DNA of 64,000 bases from an uncultured Lachnospiraceae bacterium (GCA_910585005.1 CAJUCN010000009.1:62001-126000); one strand, 5' to 3'. Numbered from the stretch's first letter, positions 17,177 to 25,866 are shown. Notes: generated by a model not told the origin, from the sequence alone. Numbers and translations: made by a program.

Positions 17177-18553
17177 CTAAAATTTCAGATACATAAACGG
17201 ATTCCCTGCGCTGCTTGACAAAAAGTAAACAGAATACCAAAAGATCACTGCCAGCAGCAAAACCACGATGGGATTTTTCTTATACTTCTCAAACAGCCGG
17301 AACACTGCCGGAACACACAGGGCGATACCTGCCAAAAAGTATATCCCATAATTTTGTGCATACCGTACAATATCCTGCTGATTGACGGCAATTCCCGGTC
17401 CCCCCAAAAAAGGAAAAAGACGCCCGAAATATACCCCCAGATAAGAAAGGTCATTCACCGCAAATACCACCCAGGTAAGAGGAATCAAAAACAAGACATA
17501 GACATGCCCCAACACTGGCGCTTTATTTAACAGTTTTCCATAGACCAGCTTCTCCAAAATAATAAAAAGCCCTAACACTGCTCCCCAGATCACATAATTG
17601 ACGCCATTCCCGTGCCAGATTCCTGTAAGCAGCCACACCACCGCAAGATTGAACACCAGCCGCACGCCGGAACATCTGCTTCCCCCCAGGGGAATATAAA
17701 CATAATCCCGAAACCAGTTTCCCAGCGTCACATGCCATCTCCTATAAAACTCAGAAATGCTCTTAGACGCATACGGATGGTTAAAATTTTCAATAAAATG
17801 GTAGCCCAGCATTACCAAAAGGCCGGACGCCATCAAGGAATACCCCCAAAAATCAAAATAAAGCTGCAAAGAAAACCCTGCTGCCCCCAGCCACGCCAAA
17901 GGTGTGGAAATACTTTGAAACCCGATCATTTGCAGGTCATTCCAAAGGATTGCCAGCCGGTCGGCCAAAAGAACTTTCATGCCCAGTCCCAGGATAAAAT
18001 ATTTCAATCCGTCTTCCAACTGCTCCAGGCTATAGTTCCTTGTCAGTTCAAACTCTCCCTCCCGGTAACGCATAATCGGGCCGGACACCACTTGGGGAAA
18101 CATCATAAAGTAAAGCGCCGTATATTTAAGCTGCGGCCTGCACCAAACTTCCCTCCTGTACAGATCTACCTGAAAGGATATCATCTTAAAAAGATAGAAA
18201 CTAAGTCCCAGCGGAAGAAGCGCATTGGACACAAAGATCCCCAGCATCTTAAATGTGCATAGCACAAGGACATCCAGCGCCACCGCTTTTATCATATAGC
18301 GTTTTCTTCTCCGGTTCTGCCACTCATGAAGTGCAAATCCCTCGCTCACCTTCCATGACTGAGCGGCAAACAAATGGTTTATCAATGTTGCCAGTACCAG
18401 TACCAAAATAAATTCCGGCTCCCCCACCGCATAAAAAATAATACTGCCTATCAGCAGCGTTATCTCCCGATGCCTTGACGGAGTAATGAAATATAAAATG
18501 AAAAAAACCGGCAAAAACCGGAATAAAAATTCCAAGCTGGAAAAACTGACCAT
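17177..18553 (-). CDS. MBOAT family O-acyltransferase (AlgI/DltB-like)
   Basis: Polytopic membrane enzyme, about 458 residues, expected to pass acetyl or another acyl group across the membrane. The conserved block FNHPYASKSISEFYRRWHVTLGNWFRDYVYIPLGG and the catalytic-His region LLTGIWHGNGVNYVIWG are both present. I start at the ATG at 18553 behind AAAGGTAAGGTT; the upstream TTG at 18589 is unlikely. It is paired with the SGNH hydrolase just downstream, an arrangement known for acetylation of alginate, peptidoglycan or secondary polymers. The acceptor here is unknown. Confidence 0.9.
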   Translation of the reverse strand: MVSFSSLEFLFRFLPVFFILYFITPSRHREITLLIGSIIFYAVGEPEFILVLVLATLINHLFAAQSWKVSEGFALHEWQNRRRKRYMIKAVALDVLVLCTFKMLGIFVSNALLPLGLSFYLFKMISFQVDLYRREVWCRPQLKYTALYFMMFPQVVSGPIMRYREGEFELTRNYSLEQLEDGLKYFILGLGMKVLLADRLAILWNDLQMIGFQSISTPLAWLGAAGFSLQLYFDFWGYSLMASGLLVMLGYHFIENFNHPYASKSISEFYRRWHVTLGNWFRDYVYIPLGGSRCSGVRLVFNLAVVWLLTGIWHGNGVNYVIWGAVLGLFIILEKLVYGKLLNKAPVLGHVYVLFLIPLTWVVFAVNDLSYLGVYFGRLFPFLGGPGIAVNQQDIVRYAQNYGIYFLAGIALCVPAVFRLFEKYKKNPIVVLLLAVIFWYSVYFLSSSAGNPFMYLKF

Positions 18554-18684
18554 AACCTTACCTTTTTCCCTTTCTTTCAGAAAGCACAATTTTGCTTACT
18601 TTCTGTATTATAGTTTACCATCCCGGACAAAAATCTACAAGATATGACAGCCTCCAGTTTTATGATTTTTATTATTAATTTTTT

Positions 18685-18714
18685 GTATATTTTTTCCTAA
18701 CATCCACAAACTTA
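18685..18714 (+). promoter_or_regulatory. Weak candidate sigma-G promoter of spoVAC
   Basis: GTATA, 18 bp, then AAACTTA on the plus strand. The -35 fits GNATR, but the -10 keeps only three of the five fixed bases of CATNNTA. It is listed because spoVAC needs a promoter in this 253-bp gap and no better match is visible. Confidence 0.3.
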
Positions 18715-18772
18715 TATTGATCCTGGCAGCATAGATCCTATCAAAAAAGATCCTGCCTGTGGAAATAAAAAC

Positions 18773-18791
18773 GTCTGCCGATACGGCAGAC
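18773..18791 (+). promoter_or_regulatory. Leader hairpin before spoVAC
   Basis: GTCTGCCG, the triloop ATA, then CGGCAGAC: a perfect 8-bp stem ending six bases before the spoVAC Shine-Dalgarno AGAGGA. There is no T tract, so it is not a terminator. It could stabilise the message or tune initiation. Confidence 0.55.
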
Positions 18792-18806
18792 AGAAAAGAG
18801 GAAATT

Positions 18807-19289
18807 ATGAGTGAACCCAAAAGCCAAGAGCAGATTTCTCTTGAAAAAGACTATGAAGAATATGTCAAACGTATTACTCCCACCCACAACCTGTTCCTAC
18901 AGATGCTAAAGGCTTTCATCACCGGCGGAATCATCTGCGTTATTGGGCAGTTTCTCTTAAACTTTGCCGGAAAGACGCTGGGAATGGACAAAGACATGTC
19001 AGGAAGTTTCTGTTCCCTTGTTCTTGTACTCATCAGCGTCCTGCTTACCGGCTTTAATATTTATCCCTCTATCGTAAAATTCGGCGGGGCCGGCGCCCTG
19101 GTTCCCATCACCGGGTTTGCCAACTCCGTAGCAGCTCCTGCCGTGGAATTTAAGAAGGAAGGCCAGGTTTTCGGAATCGGCTGTAAGATCTTCACCATCG
19201 CCGGGCCGGTAATCCTGTACGGAATCTTTACAAGCTGGGTACTGGGGCTGGGTTACTGGATTTTGAAAGTTGCCGGTGTGCTCTCATAA
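18807..19289 (+). CDS. spoVAC: Stage V sporulation protein AC (SpoVAC)
   Basis: Membrane subunit of the SpoVA channel, considered mechanosensitive in Bacillus. The family signatures are KRITPTHNLFLQMLKAFITGG, FGGAGALVPITGFANSVAAPAVEFKKEGQVFGIGCKIFTIAGPVI and a hydrophobic C-terminus. I start at 18807, where ATG follows AGAGGAAATT, giving about 160 residues as is usual; the ATG at 18759 would put the leader hairpin inside the coding region. It is the only spoVA gene on the plus strand. Its stop codon lies at the edge of the multi-hairpin element at 19286-19674. Confidence 0.92.
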   Translation: MSEPKSQEQISLEKDYEEYVKRITPTHNLFLQMLKAFITGGIICVIGQFLLNFAGKTLGMDKDMSGSFCSLVLVLISVLLTGFNIYPSIVKFGGAGALVPITGFANSVAAPAVEFKKEGQVFGIGCKIFTIAGPVILYGIFTSWVLGLGYWILKVAGVLS

Positions 19290-19324
19290 GCTCCGTTTCG
19301 TTGATTTTCTTATGGCAAACGACC

Positions 19325-19412
19325 ACTCGGATATGAAGCAAAATTCTACGTCACCACGCTCTGATAAAGCATTCGCGAATTGGTTCCTTAAGAATTTGCT
19401 TCGTATCCGAGT
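19325..19412. repeat. Hairpin 1 with conserved 40-nt apical module
   Basis: The arms 19325-19348 and 19389-19412 pair over about 23 bp with one bulged A and one G-T. They enclose 40 nt (19349-19388) beginning CGTCACCACGCT and ending GCGAATTGGTTCCT. About 36 of these 40 positions match the reverse complement of the apical segment of hairpin 3. The outer stem sequence is different. Confidence 0.85.
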
Positions 19413-19444
19413 TAGTTTTTTGACTAACAGAAAATCAGCTTATA

Positions 19445-19515
19445 ACTCCACTAAAACTGCCTAATCCACTCTCTGGCCACATGCTAAAGAGTAAATCATT
19501 TGGTTTTAGCGGAGT
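19445..19515. repeat. Hairpin 2 of the nested element
   Basis: ACTCCACTAAAAC (19445-19457) pairs with GTTTTAGCGGAGT (19503-19515), 13 bp with one wobble. The 45-nt interior contains a further ACTCT/AGAGT pair. It shares no sequence with hairpins 1 and 3. Confidence 0.75.
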
Positions 19516-19547
19516 ATTTCGTTGACCTTGGCGCTATTCATAATACA

Positions 19548-19633
19548 GCATGGATGGATCATAAATTCTAAAGGAACCAATTCGCGCACGCTTTACCAAG
19601 CGTGGTGACGTAGAATTTATAATCCATCCATGC
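19548..19633. repeat. Hairpin 3 with inverted copy of the 40-nt module
   Basis: The arms 19548-19570 and 19611-19633 match at 22 of 23 positions (GCATGGATGGAT on the outer side). They enclose exactly 40 nt (19571-19610), the inverted counterpart of the hairpin 1 apex. Only the innermost AAATTCTA of the stem is shared with hairpin 1. Confidence 0.85.
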
Positions 19634-19670
19634 GTACGTTTTCATCTGCCCAAGTCAACGAAACGGAAAC

Positions 19671-20432
19671 TTATTTGTTCATCTTATAGGCCTGATCCGC
19701 CGGATAACCTCCTTTTAACTTTTGCATCCCTCTTTGGATCGCATCCTTGGAAGTTTTCCAATCCGCATCCTTATTCCGGTAGTCAAACTTATCCACCAGC
19801 CAGGAAACATCCTCCGAAAGACGCTCCATGTTCTTTTCCATCAGTTCAAACATGGCCGGGTAAAATTCCTTTTTTTCCTTATCGGACAAACGGTTTTCCC
19901 CATATTCGCACAGGTCTCCAAAATGGTGCAGGCAAAAGCCTTTTCCGGAAAGGACCCGTTTCCTGAAATCTTCATCCTTCTTATACATAAAAAAGAACGT
20001 ATCCATATACCTGTCATAAGTATCCGCAAAGCGGTTGCAAATATAACAGGACTTTTCCTTTTCCTGCATCCAAATACCGATGGGGTTCGTTCTTTCGGTA
20101 TTCTTCTTTAATTTTCCCATAAACGACGACTTTGTGGGAACAAACTTGTCAAACTGTTCTTTCATTTCTCCCCGCATCTTCATATAATGGGTCTTTAAAA
20201 TCCAGCCGTTACCCAGGGTATTGCCATAATCAAACATCTTTTTGAAATGTTCCCGGCAGAACCCCGCCTTGTCAGTGGCTTCCCTTACATCGCTCTCCAT
20301 ATAGGAGGAACCGCTCCCCAACACAAAATCCAAAAGATCCTGCTCCACCTCACGCTCAATAAAGCAAAATGGACATTCATCGCCTGCATTCACCGCATCA
20401 TTTAAAGGTATGGTATAAAGTGTCTCTTTCAT
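19671..20432 (-). CDS. DUF6062 family Cys/His-rich protein
   Basis: A 253-residue soluble protein beginning METLYTIPLNDAV-like (MKETLYTIPLNDAVNAG), as in the DUF6062 family of Clostridia. It has two repeated zinc-ribbon-like units: CPFCFIE with CREHF, and CYIC with CLHHF, about 110 residues apart. This suggests an internal duplication that binds two metal ions. No catalytic motif is recognised. It lies directly downstream of a TetR regulator (11-bp gap), so the two are probably co-transcribed. Confidence 0.8.
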   Translation of the reverse strand: MKETLYTIPLNDAVNAGDECPFCFIEREVEQDLLDFVLGSGSSYMESDVREATDKAGFCREHFKKMFDYGNTLGNGWILKTHYMKMRGEMKEQFDKFVPTKSSFMGKLKKNTERTNPIGIWMQEKEKSCYICNRFADTYDRYMDTFFFMYKKDEDFRKRVLSGKGFCLHHFGDLCEYGENRLSDKEKKEFYPAMFELMEKNMERLSEDVSWLVDKFDYRNKDADWKTSKDAIQRGMQKLKGGYPADQAYKMNK

Positions 20433-20443
20433 TGCCCTCTCCT

Positions 20444-21049
20444 TTACTTTTTACAGCTAATCTTTTTGAGCATATGTAAATACTGGCTCACTTCTTCATA
20501 ATAGATCTCCGGCTGGAACGCGCCTTCCGCAAACTGTTCCGCCATCAGCCCGTCAGTCATATAATCAACCAGCCTGCAAAGCCGCGCCGCATCCACATCC
20601 TCTTTAAGCCTGGACATATCCGCCCGCCCCATAGCCTCTCCGTACCAGGCAGGCAGAATGCTGCGCTTATCTTCTGTCTCCACCAGCGCCTCTCCCACAT
20701 CCTCATGCCTGCTCCTATTCAAAAATAAAAGCATATATGGGTAATTTTTCATGACCTGGAGCTGGGACATTTCAATCTGCTCGATCAACCTGAAAAATTC
20801 TATCTCCCCTTTCGATACGCCTGATGACAACTCCAACATCATATACCTTACGCTATAATCATAGATAAACGAATACAATCCTAATTTACTGATAAAATAA
20901 TGAAACAAAAGCCCCTTACTGATTCCGGCTTCCTTCACAATCTCATCCGTACTGGCATGGCCATATCCGTTTTCCGCAAATACTTTCAGCGCGGCATTTA
21001 TCATCCTGTCTTGTTTTTCTTTCTTTAGATCAAAAAATTTCTCGTTCAT
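20444..21049 (-). CDS. TetR/AcrR family transcriptional regulator
   Basis: The N-terminal helix-turn-helix is clear: MINAALKVFAENGYGHASTDEIVKEAGISKGLLFHYF. The C-terminal ligand domain is divergent, as usual. I start at 21049 (ATG after GAGGGGGAA); ATGs at 21070 and 21082 are alternatives. It is followed 11 bp later by the DUF6062 gene and is divergent from the acidic membrane protein at 21228, with a TATGTAT/ATACATA repeat between. Target genes are unknown. Confidence 0.88.
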   Translation of the reverse strand: MNEKFFDLKKEKQDRMINAALKVFAENGYGHASTDEIVKEAGISKGLLFHYFISKLGLYSFIYDYSVRYMMLELSSGVSKGEIEFFRLIEQIEMSQLQVMKNYPYMLLFLNRSRHEDVGEALVETEDKRSILPAWYGEAMGRADMSRLKEDVDAARLCRLVDYMTDGLMAEQFAEGAFQPEIYYEEVSQYLHMLKKISCKK

Positions 21050-21138
21050 TTCCCCCTCGTTTCTATTTCGCATACCTTCCATTGACCTTGTGAGTCGAAA
21101 TTAAATATATCACATTTTTCTGTTTCAGGCAACAAATT

Positions 21139-21157
21139 TATGTATTTTTTATACATA
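21139..21157. promoter_or_regulatory. Inverted repeat between the TetR gene and its divergent neighbour
   Basis: TATGTAT, TTTTT, ATACATA: 7-bp perfect arms in the gap between divergent genes. It is a candidate autoregulatory operator for the TetR protein, although it is AT-rich and could be chance. Confidence 0.4.
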
Positions 21158-21227
21158 TTCCCTTTTCAATTTCGCAAAATAGTATTAAGATATTACTAAA
21201 TGATGAATGACTGAAAGGAGTTTATTT

Positions 21228-21782
21228 ATGTCCAAAAAATTTGGGAAATTTTTACTTTTTTCCGCCCTGGCAGGCGCTGCCGCATACGGGGCATACCAAT
21301 ACCTGCAAAACAAAGAAAAAACCGTTTCCCCTGCCGAAGAGGAAGATACTGACGATGATTTCGATGACTTCAGCGAGGATTTAGATGATGAGCCTGCACC
21401 TGAAAAGGAACGTTCCTATGTCTCCTTAAATCTTGATAAAGCAGCGGCAATCGCTACAGAATCCTTCCATAAGGCAAAGGATGTTATCTCCAGTTCTGTG
21501 CAGCAGGTACGGGATACTGTGAAATCCGTAACCGAAAGCCAAATGGCTCATGAAACCAATTTCACCGACTTAACTGCCCTCCAAAAAGAAGCGGAAGCCT
21601 CCAATGAGGAGCCTGTCCAGGAAGAAGCTTTTTTTGATGACGAAGCGGAAGCGGAAACAAGTCCAGAGGCGGAAATGGAAACCATGGCAAATACCAGCGA
21701 CGAAGCGGAAGCCGAAACCGGATCAAAAACACCGTCTTCCTCCGGAAAAGTAGAAGAATTTTATAATGATGATACTCCGTGA
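21228..21782 (+). CDS. Acidic protein with N-terminal membrane anchor
   Basis: About 184 residues. A short basic start (MSKKFGKF) precedes one hydrophobic helix (LLFSALAGAAAYGAYQYL), then a strongly acidic, low-complexity body with DDDFDDFSEDLDDEP and repeated EAEAE stretches. A central amphipathic region, KAAAIATESFHKAKDVISSSVQQVRDTV, could be helical. The layout resembles YtxH-like anchored proteins, but I cannot name a family. I start at 21228 behind AAAGGAGTTTATTT rather than at 21207. It ends at a strong terminator. Confidence 0.75.
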   Translation: MSKKFGKFLLFSALAGAAAYGAYQYLQNKEKTVSPAEEEDTDDDFDDFSEDLDDEPAPEKERSYVSLNLDKAAAIATESFHKAKDVISSSVQQVRDTVKSVTESQMAHETNFTDLTALQKEAEASNEEPVQEEAFFDDEAEAETSPEAEMETMANTSDEAEAETGSKTPSSSGKVEEFYNDDTP

Positions 21783-21803
21783 TCTTATATGGGTATGTGA
21801 GAT

Positions 21804-21846
21804 AAAAGCCTGGAGCGTTTACAGATATGCGCTCCAGGCTTTTTTT
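21804..21846. terminator. Bidirectional intrinsic terminator
   Basis: AGCCTGGAGCG and CGCTCCAGGCT form an 11-bp perfect stem with a 12-nt loop. A T tract follows on the plus side and an A-rich flank precedes it on the left. It serves the acidic protein gene (+) and, on the other strand, holds the stop codon of the MocR gene (21819). Confidence 0.85.
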
Positions 21847-23255
21847 AACAGATCGATCCCTTCTTTTAAGTCCCCTTTTTCTATTGCACCATAACCTAAT
21901 AGCACAGTATCCCTAAAAACCGGATCTCTCCTTTTTCCTTCCATGCACGCCTGGGACATTCCATAGAGCCTGATGCCTTCCCTTGCCGCAGCGGCAAGGA
22001 GTTCTTCTTCCGTCACGCCCCTGCGGCTGGCAAGGAGCAGATGCAATCCGGCATTTTCCCCGGAAATTCTAAAATTCTTTTCAAAAGGAGAAAGCAGCGT
22101 GAGCAGATAGTCATGCCGTTCTCTATAAATCTTTCTCATTTTATTTAAATAACGCCCAAAATAACCGTCTCTGATAAATTCATCCAAAATACGCTGGTCA
22201 ATACGGGACACCGTTGAAGCATAACATCCGCAGTTTTCTCTGTATACATCCAAAAGTTTTCGGGGAAGGACCATATACCCTACCCGGATTGCTGGCGCAA
22301 TTGATTTGGAAAAAGTTCCCAGATAGATTACCTTCCCGGCGCTGTCTGAAGCCTGGAGTGAGGGGATCGGTTTTCCCCTGTAACGGAATTCGCTGTCATA
22401 ATCATCTTCGATCAAATATCTGTCCTCCTTCTCCATTGCCCAGCGAAGCAGCTCCATACGCCTTCCAATCGGCATCACGATTCCTGTCGGGTACTGGTGG
22501 GAGGGCATGACATAGGCAACCCGCGCACCGCTCTTTTGAAGCTTTGCTACGTCCATCCCGTTTCGATCCACCCCAACCGCCGTAACGGGATAAGCAAAAG
22601 ACTGGAAAATGCGGTAAGCACGTTCATAAGTAGGTTCCTCCATGGCGATCGGCACATGCCTTCCCAGGATCTTTTCCAAAAGCATAAACAAATAATCCGT
22701 CCCGGCCCCCACTACGATCTGTTCCGGGCTGCCGTTCACTCCTCTGGAAGAATGGAGATACCTTGCGATCGTCTCCCGCAGCCGGATATCTCCCTGGGCA
22801 TCGCCTCTGGCAAACATTTCACTGTTGGCATCCACCAAAATACTGCGGGTAATCTTTTTCCATGTGGCGAAAGGAAAATCCTTAAGGCTGATGGCATGTG
22901 GAGAAAAATCATATTTCAGTTCCGTTTCTTTGCTCTCCGCAATCGGCTTTTCCTCCTCCCGCGCCTCTAAAAGTTTCTTGGACGAATCGGAAAGATCAAG
23001 CAATTCCTCTACCGGACTGACAAAATACCCTTTACAAGGCCGTGCTTCCAAATACCCCTCCGCCACAAGCTGCCCATAAGCAGAGTCCACGGTACTGCGC
23101 GCCACCTGCAAATATCCCGCCAAAGAACGCGCTGAGGGAAGCTTCTCGCCTGAGAGAAGCTTCCCCGCCCTGATCTCATCCCGGATATATTCATATATCT
23201 GCAGATAAAGACATTTCTTTTTGTCGTCCGTCAATTGAATGGCCAAATCTGTCAT
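21819..23255 (-). CDS. MocR/PdxR-type regulator (GntR HTH fused to aminotransferase)
   Basis: A 478-residue fusion. The winged-helix domain is at about residues 8-80 (LYLQIYEYIRDEIRAGKLLSGEKLPSARSLAGYLQVARSTVDSAYGQL). The fold-type I PLP domain from about residue 110 contains IEDDYDSEFRY and the lysine motif TFSKSIAPAIRVGY. Members sense PLP or amino-group compounds and often control vitamin B6, GABA or taurine genes. It starts 2 bp after the DUF2225 stop, so it is co-transcribed with that gene. No pdxS/pdxT genes are in the window. Confidence 0.92.
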   Translation of the reverse strand: MTDLAIQLTDDKKKCLYLQIYEYIRDEIRAGKLLSGEKLPSARSLAGYLQVARSTVDSAYGQLVAEGYLEARPCKGYFVSPVEELLDLSDSSKKLLEAREEEKPIAESKETELKYDFSPHAISLKDFPFATWKKITRSILVDANSEMFARGDAQGDIRLRETIARYLHSSRGVNGSPEQIVVGAGTDYLFMLLEKILGRHVPIAMEEPTYERAYRIFQSFAYPVTAVGVDRNGMDVAKLQKSGARVAYVMPSHQYPTGIVMPIGRRMELLRWAMEKEDRYLIEDDYDSEFRYRGKPIPSLQASDSAGKVIYLGTFSKSIAPAIRVGYMVLPRKLLDVYRENCGCYASTVSRIDQRILDEFIRDGYFGRYLNKMRKIYRERHDYLLTLLSPFEKNFRISGENAGLHLLLASRRGVTEEELLAAAAREGIRLYGMSQACMEGKRRDPVFRDTVLLGYGAIEKGDLKEGIDLLKKAWSAYL

Positions 23256-23257
23256 TA

Positions 23258-24040
23258 CTATTTCGTTTCCTTCATTTTGGCAAGAACCATTTCTTTCAAA
23301 TCGCGGGCACGGTCCTTGATCCTGTTGCTGGCTTCCCTGGAAGCAATAATTCCCGATACAAGCCGTGATGCATTGTCTAACTGGTCAAACTCCATCGCAA
23401 GTTCCGCCAGAAGATATTCCATCGTCGGCTCATCCATTCCACACATGGGATATTCTTCCACCTGTCTGGCATCAAAAAAACCGTCCATTGCCTTTTTTAG
23501 AAACTCCCGCTCCTGGGCTTTTAGTTCCCCGCATTTCTTTTCATTTCCTGCTGCATCCTCCAAAGCCAGTTTTTCCTGCTGGCTGCGAAGCAGCCACCCG
23601 ATTTTTAAACATATGTACGCCATCTCGCTGGCAGGAGCATGCTTGACGATGGCATTGGCCAGACATAGCTTATACCTGTACAACGCCTCCTCATAAGTAT
23701 AAGTCGGTTGTTCTTTGATTACCGCCTGAAAGGACTTGCATATTTTTTCTTTTATGTCCTGGATTTGCGCCTGCGTCAGGGACGGAAAGTACCTTGCAAG
23801 CGCAGAATACCCGCAGCTTGGGCAAACCACCGGGTCGTATTTGAGAGGCTCTACATTCTCATAAACAGGGCGTAAGTCTATATCCGACCGGATGACCCTT
23901 GCCCTCCCGGACCTTAACGTCCTTACCTTGATCTTTCCTTGACACACCGGGCAGTCAAATCCCTTATCAAACAGAAAACTTGCCTCGTCTACAACAGGGG
24001 CCGCATTCTTTTCTTCTTTTGCCGCCATTACTTCAGACAT
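23258..24040 (-). CDS. DUF2225 family protein
   Basis: About 260 residues. The N-terminal zinc-ribbon part reads FDCPVCQGKIKVRTLRSGRARVIRSDIDLRPVY followed by DPVVCPSCGYSAL, the DUF2225 signature with two Cys pairs. The rest is helical (TPR-like spacing), with long runs such as KAMDGFFDARQVEEYPMCGMDEPT. I start at 24040 behind ATGGAGGAGAACGAAT; the 24091 start would overlap glnS. Function is unknown. It is followed 2 bp later by the MocR gene. Confidence 0.85.
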   Translation of the reverse strand: MSEVMAAKEEKNAAPVVDEASFLFDKGFDCPVCQGKIKVRTLRSGRARVIRSDIDLRPVYENVEPLKYDPVVCPSCGYSALARYFPSLTQAQIQDIKEKICKSFQAVIKEQPTYTYEEALYRYKLCLANAIVKHAPASEMAYICLKIGWLLRSQQEKLALEDAAGNEKKCGELKAQEREFLKKAMDGFFDARQVEEYPMCGMDEPTMEYLLAELAMEFDQLDNASRLVSGIIASREASNRIKDRARDLKEMVLAKMKETK

Positions 24041-24071
24041 ATTCGTTCTCCTCCATTCTTCCCTGCCACCC

Positions 24072-25787
24072 TTAGGCTTTGGGCAGCACATACGAACTCT
24101 TCAAGGAAACGATCCTGTTAAATACAAGCGCCCCTTCCTTGGAATCCTTCACATCCACGCAAAAATATCCTTGTCTTACAAACTGGAAACTGTCATACGC
24201 TTTCGCGTCTTTCAGAGCCGGCTCTAAATAGCATTCCTTAAGTACCGTCAGGGAATTGGGATTTAAATTCAGGCTTCCGTCTTCATTGTACACGCCCTTT
24301 TCCTCATCGATAATATTCTCGTACAGCCTTACCTCCGCCTTCACAGCTTCCCTTGCAGGAACCCAATGAATCGTTCCCTTCACTTTCCGCCCAGTGAATC
24401 CAGTGCCGCATTTCGTTTCCGGGTCATAGGTGCAGTGGACTTCAACGACCCTGCCGTTTTCATCCTTCACACACCCTGTACAGGTAACAAAATATGCGTT
24501 CATCAGGCGTACCTCATTGCCAGGAAACAGACGGAAATATTTCTTTGGCGGTTCCTCCATAAAATCTTCCCGGTCAATATAAAGTTCCCTGCCAAAAGGA
24601 ACCTCTCGGTATCCCATAGCCTCATTTTCCAGGTTATTGGCGACCTCAAGCATCTCCGTCTGTCCTTCCGGGTAATTATCGATGATCAGCTTAACAGGAT
24701 CAAGGGCTGCCATCATACGGGGACGTTTTAATTTCAGGTCTTCCCTGATACAATACTCAAGCATCGCATAATCTGCGGAAGAATTACTCTTAGAGACACC
24801 ACACAAATCTACAAACATCTTGATCGATTCCGGCGTAAAACCCCTTCTTCTAAGGGCGGCAATCGAAACCAGCCTGGGGTCATCCCAGCCATCCACAATG
24901 CCTTCTTCCACCAGCTTTTTGATATATCTTTTCCCTGTCACCACATTGGTCAGGTACATCTTTGCAAACTCGATCTGTTTCGGCGGATGAGGATACTCCA
25001 ACTCCCGCACTACCCAGTCATACAACGGCCTGTGATCCTCAAACTCCAGGGTACAAATCGAATGGGTGATCCCTTCTATGGCATCCTCAATGGGATGGGC
25101 AAAATCATACATCGGATAAATGCACCACTCATCCCCTGTATTATGATGGCTCATATGCGCCACCCTGTAAATAATGGGATCACGCATATTCATGTTGGGA
25201 GAAGCCATGTCAATTTTGGCCCGGAGTGTTTTTTCCCCGTCGGCAAATACGCCGTTTTTCATCTTTTCAAAAAGGTCCAGATTTTCCTCCACGCTCCTGT
25301 CCCTGTTAGGATCGTTCTTGCCCGGTTCCGTAAGAGTCCCCCGGTATTCCCTCATCTCCTCTGCCGAAAGGTCAGACACATAAGCCTTCCCTTTTTTGAT
25401 CAGCTTTACCGCTCCCTCGTACATCTGCCCAAAATAGTTAGATGCAAAAAACAAGCGGTCCTCCCAGTCTGCTCCCAGCCAATTGATATCCGCAAGAATG
25501 GACTCTACAAATTCTGTCTTTTCTTTGGTCGGGTTCGTATCGTCAAAACGCATGTTGAACTTACCGCCATATTGTCTGGCAAGCCCGTAATTAAGAAGAA
25601 TGCTTTTTGCATGTCCAATATGGAGATACCCGTTAGGTTCCGGCGGGAACCTGGTATGAACGGCGTCGTATACCCCTTCCGCCAGATCCTTATCTATGAT
25701 CTGCTCAATAAAATTTCTGGAAACCACTGTCTTTTCTTCTCCATCCAAAGTTTCCGTATTTTCTTTGTTAAACTCCTTTTCGCTCAT
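24072..25787 (-). CDS. glnS: Glutaminyl-tRNA synthetase
   Basis: Class Ic aminoacyl-tRNA synthetase charging tRNA-Gln with glutamine. [18 protein letters not shown] holds the HIGH box (about residues 45-62). The second motif is [25 protein letters not shown], where the usual MSK is replaced by VTGK. The anticodon-binding beta-barrels follow, with [14 protein letters not shown]. Length (571 aa) is typical. The same window encodes GatCAB, which also makes amidated tRNAs. The start follows TCGGAGGCTGACGGGAT. Confidence 0.95.
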   Translation of the reverse strand: MSEKEFNKENTETLDGEEKTVVSRNFIEQIIDKDLAEGVYDAVHTRFPPEPNGYLHIGHAKSILLNYGLARQYGGKFNMRFDDTNPTKEKTEFVESILADINWLGADWEDRLFFASNYFGQMYEGAVKLIKKGKAYVSDLSAEEMREYRGTLTEPGKNDPNRDRSVEENLDLFEKMKNGVFADGEKTLRAKIDMASPNMNMRDPIIYRVAHMSHHNTGDEWCIYPMYDFAHPIEDAIEGITHSICTLEFEDHRPLYDWVVRELEYPHPPKQIEFAKMYLTNVVTGKRYIKKLVEEGIVDGWDDPRLVSIAALRRRGFTPESIKMFVDLCGVSKSNSSADYAMLEYCIREDLKLKRPRMMAALDPVKLIIDNYPEGQTEMLEVANNLENEAMGYREVPFGRELYIDREDFMEEPPKKYFRLFPGNEVRLMNAYFVTCTGCVKDENGRVVEVHCTYDPETKCGTGFTGRKVKGTIHWVPAREAVKAEVRLYENIIDEEKGVYNEDGSLNLNPNSLTVLKECYLEPALKDAKAYDSFQFVRQGYFCVDVKDSKEGALVFNRIVSLKSSYVLPKA

Positions 25788-25866
25788 ATCCCGTCAGCCT
25801 CCGACTGCCAAAGGTCCTTCCTTTAGCGATTCATATTTTTAGATATCATAGCACACCGGCTCAAAT

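Larger units (their letters stand above)
19286..19674. repeat. Multi-hairpin nested inverted-repeat element
   Basis: The whole 381-bp gap between the convergent genes spoVAC and DUF6062 is built of inverted repeats. The outer arms ATAAGCTCCGTTTCGTTGA (19286-19304) and TCAACGAAACGGAAACTTAT (19655-19674) pair across the element and include both stop codons. Inside are three hairpins: 19325-19412, 19445-19515 and 19548-19633. Hairpins 1 and 3 carry the same 40-nt apical segment in opposite orientation. A third TTTCGTTGA lies at 19516-19525. TGATTTTCT/AGAAAATCA also encloses hairpin 1. There is no open reading frame and I recognise no known family. Confidence 0.85.

Noticed and set aside
19286..19674. 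CRISPR array or integron attC sites
   Set aside because: There are no regularly spaced direct repeats and no integrase or cas gene; repeats are inverted and nested.
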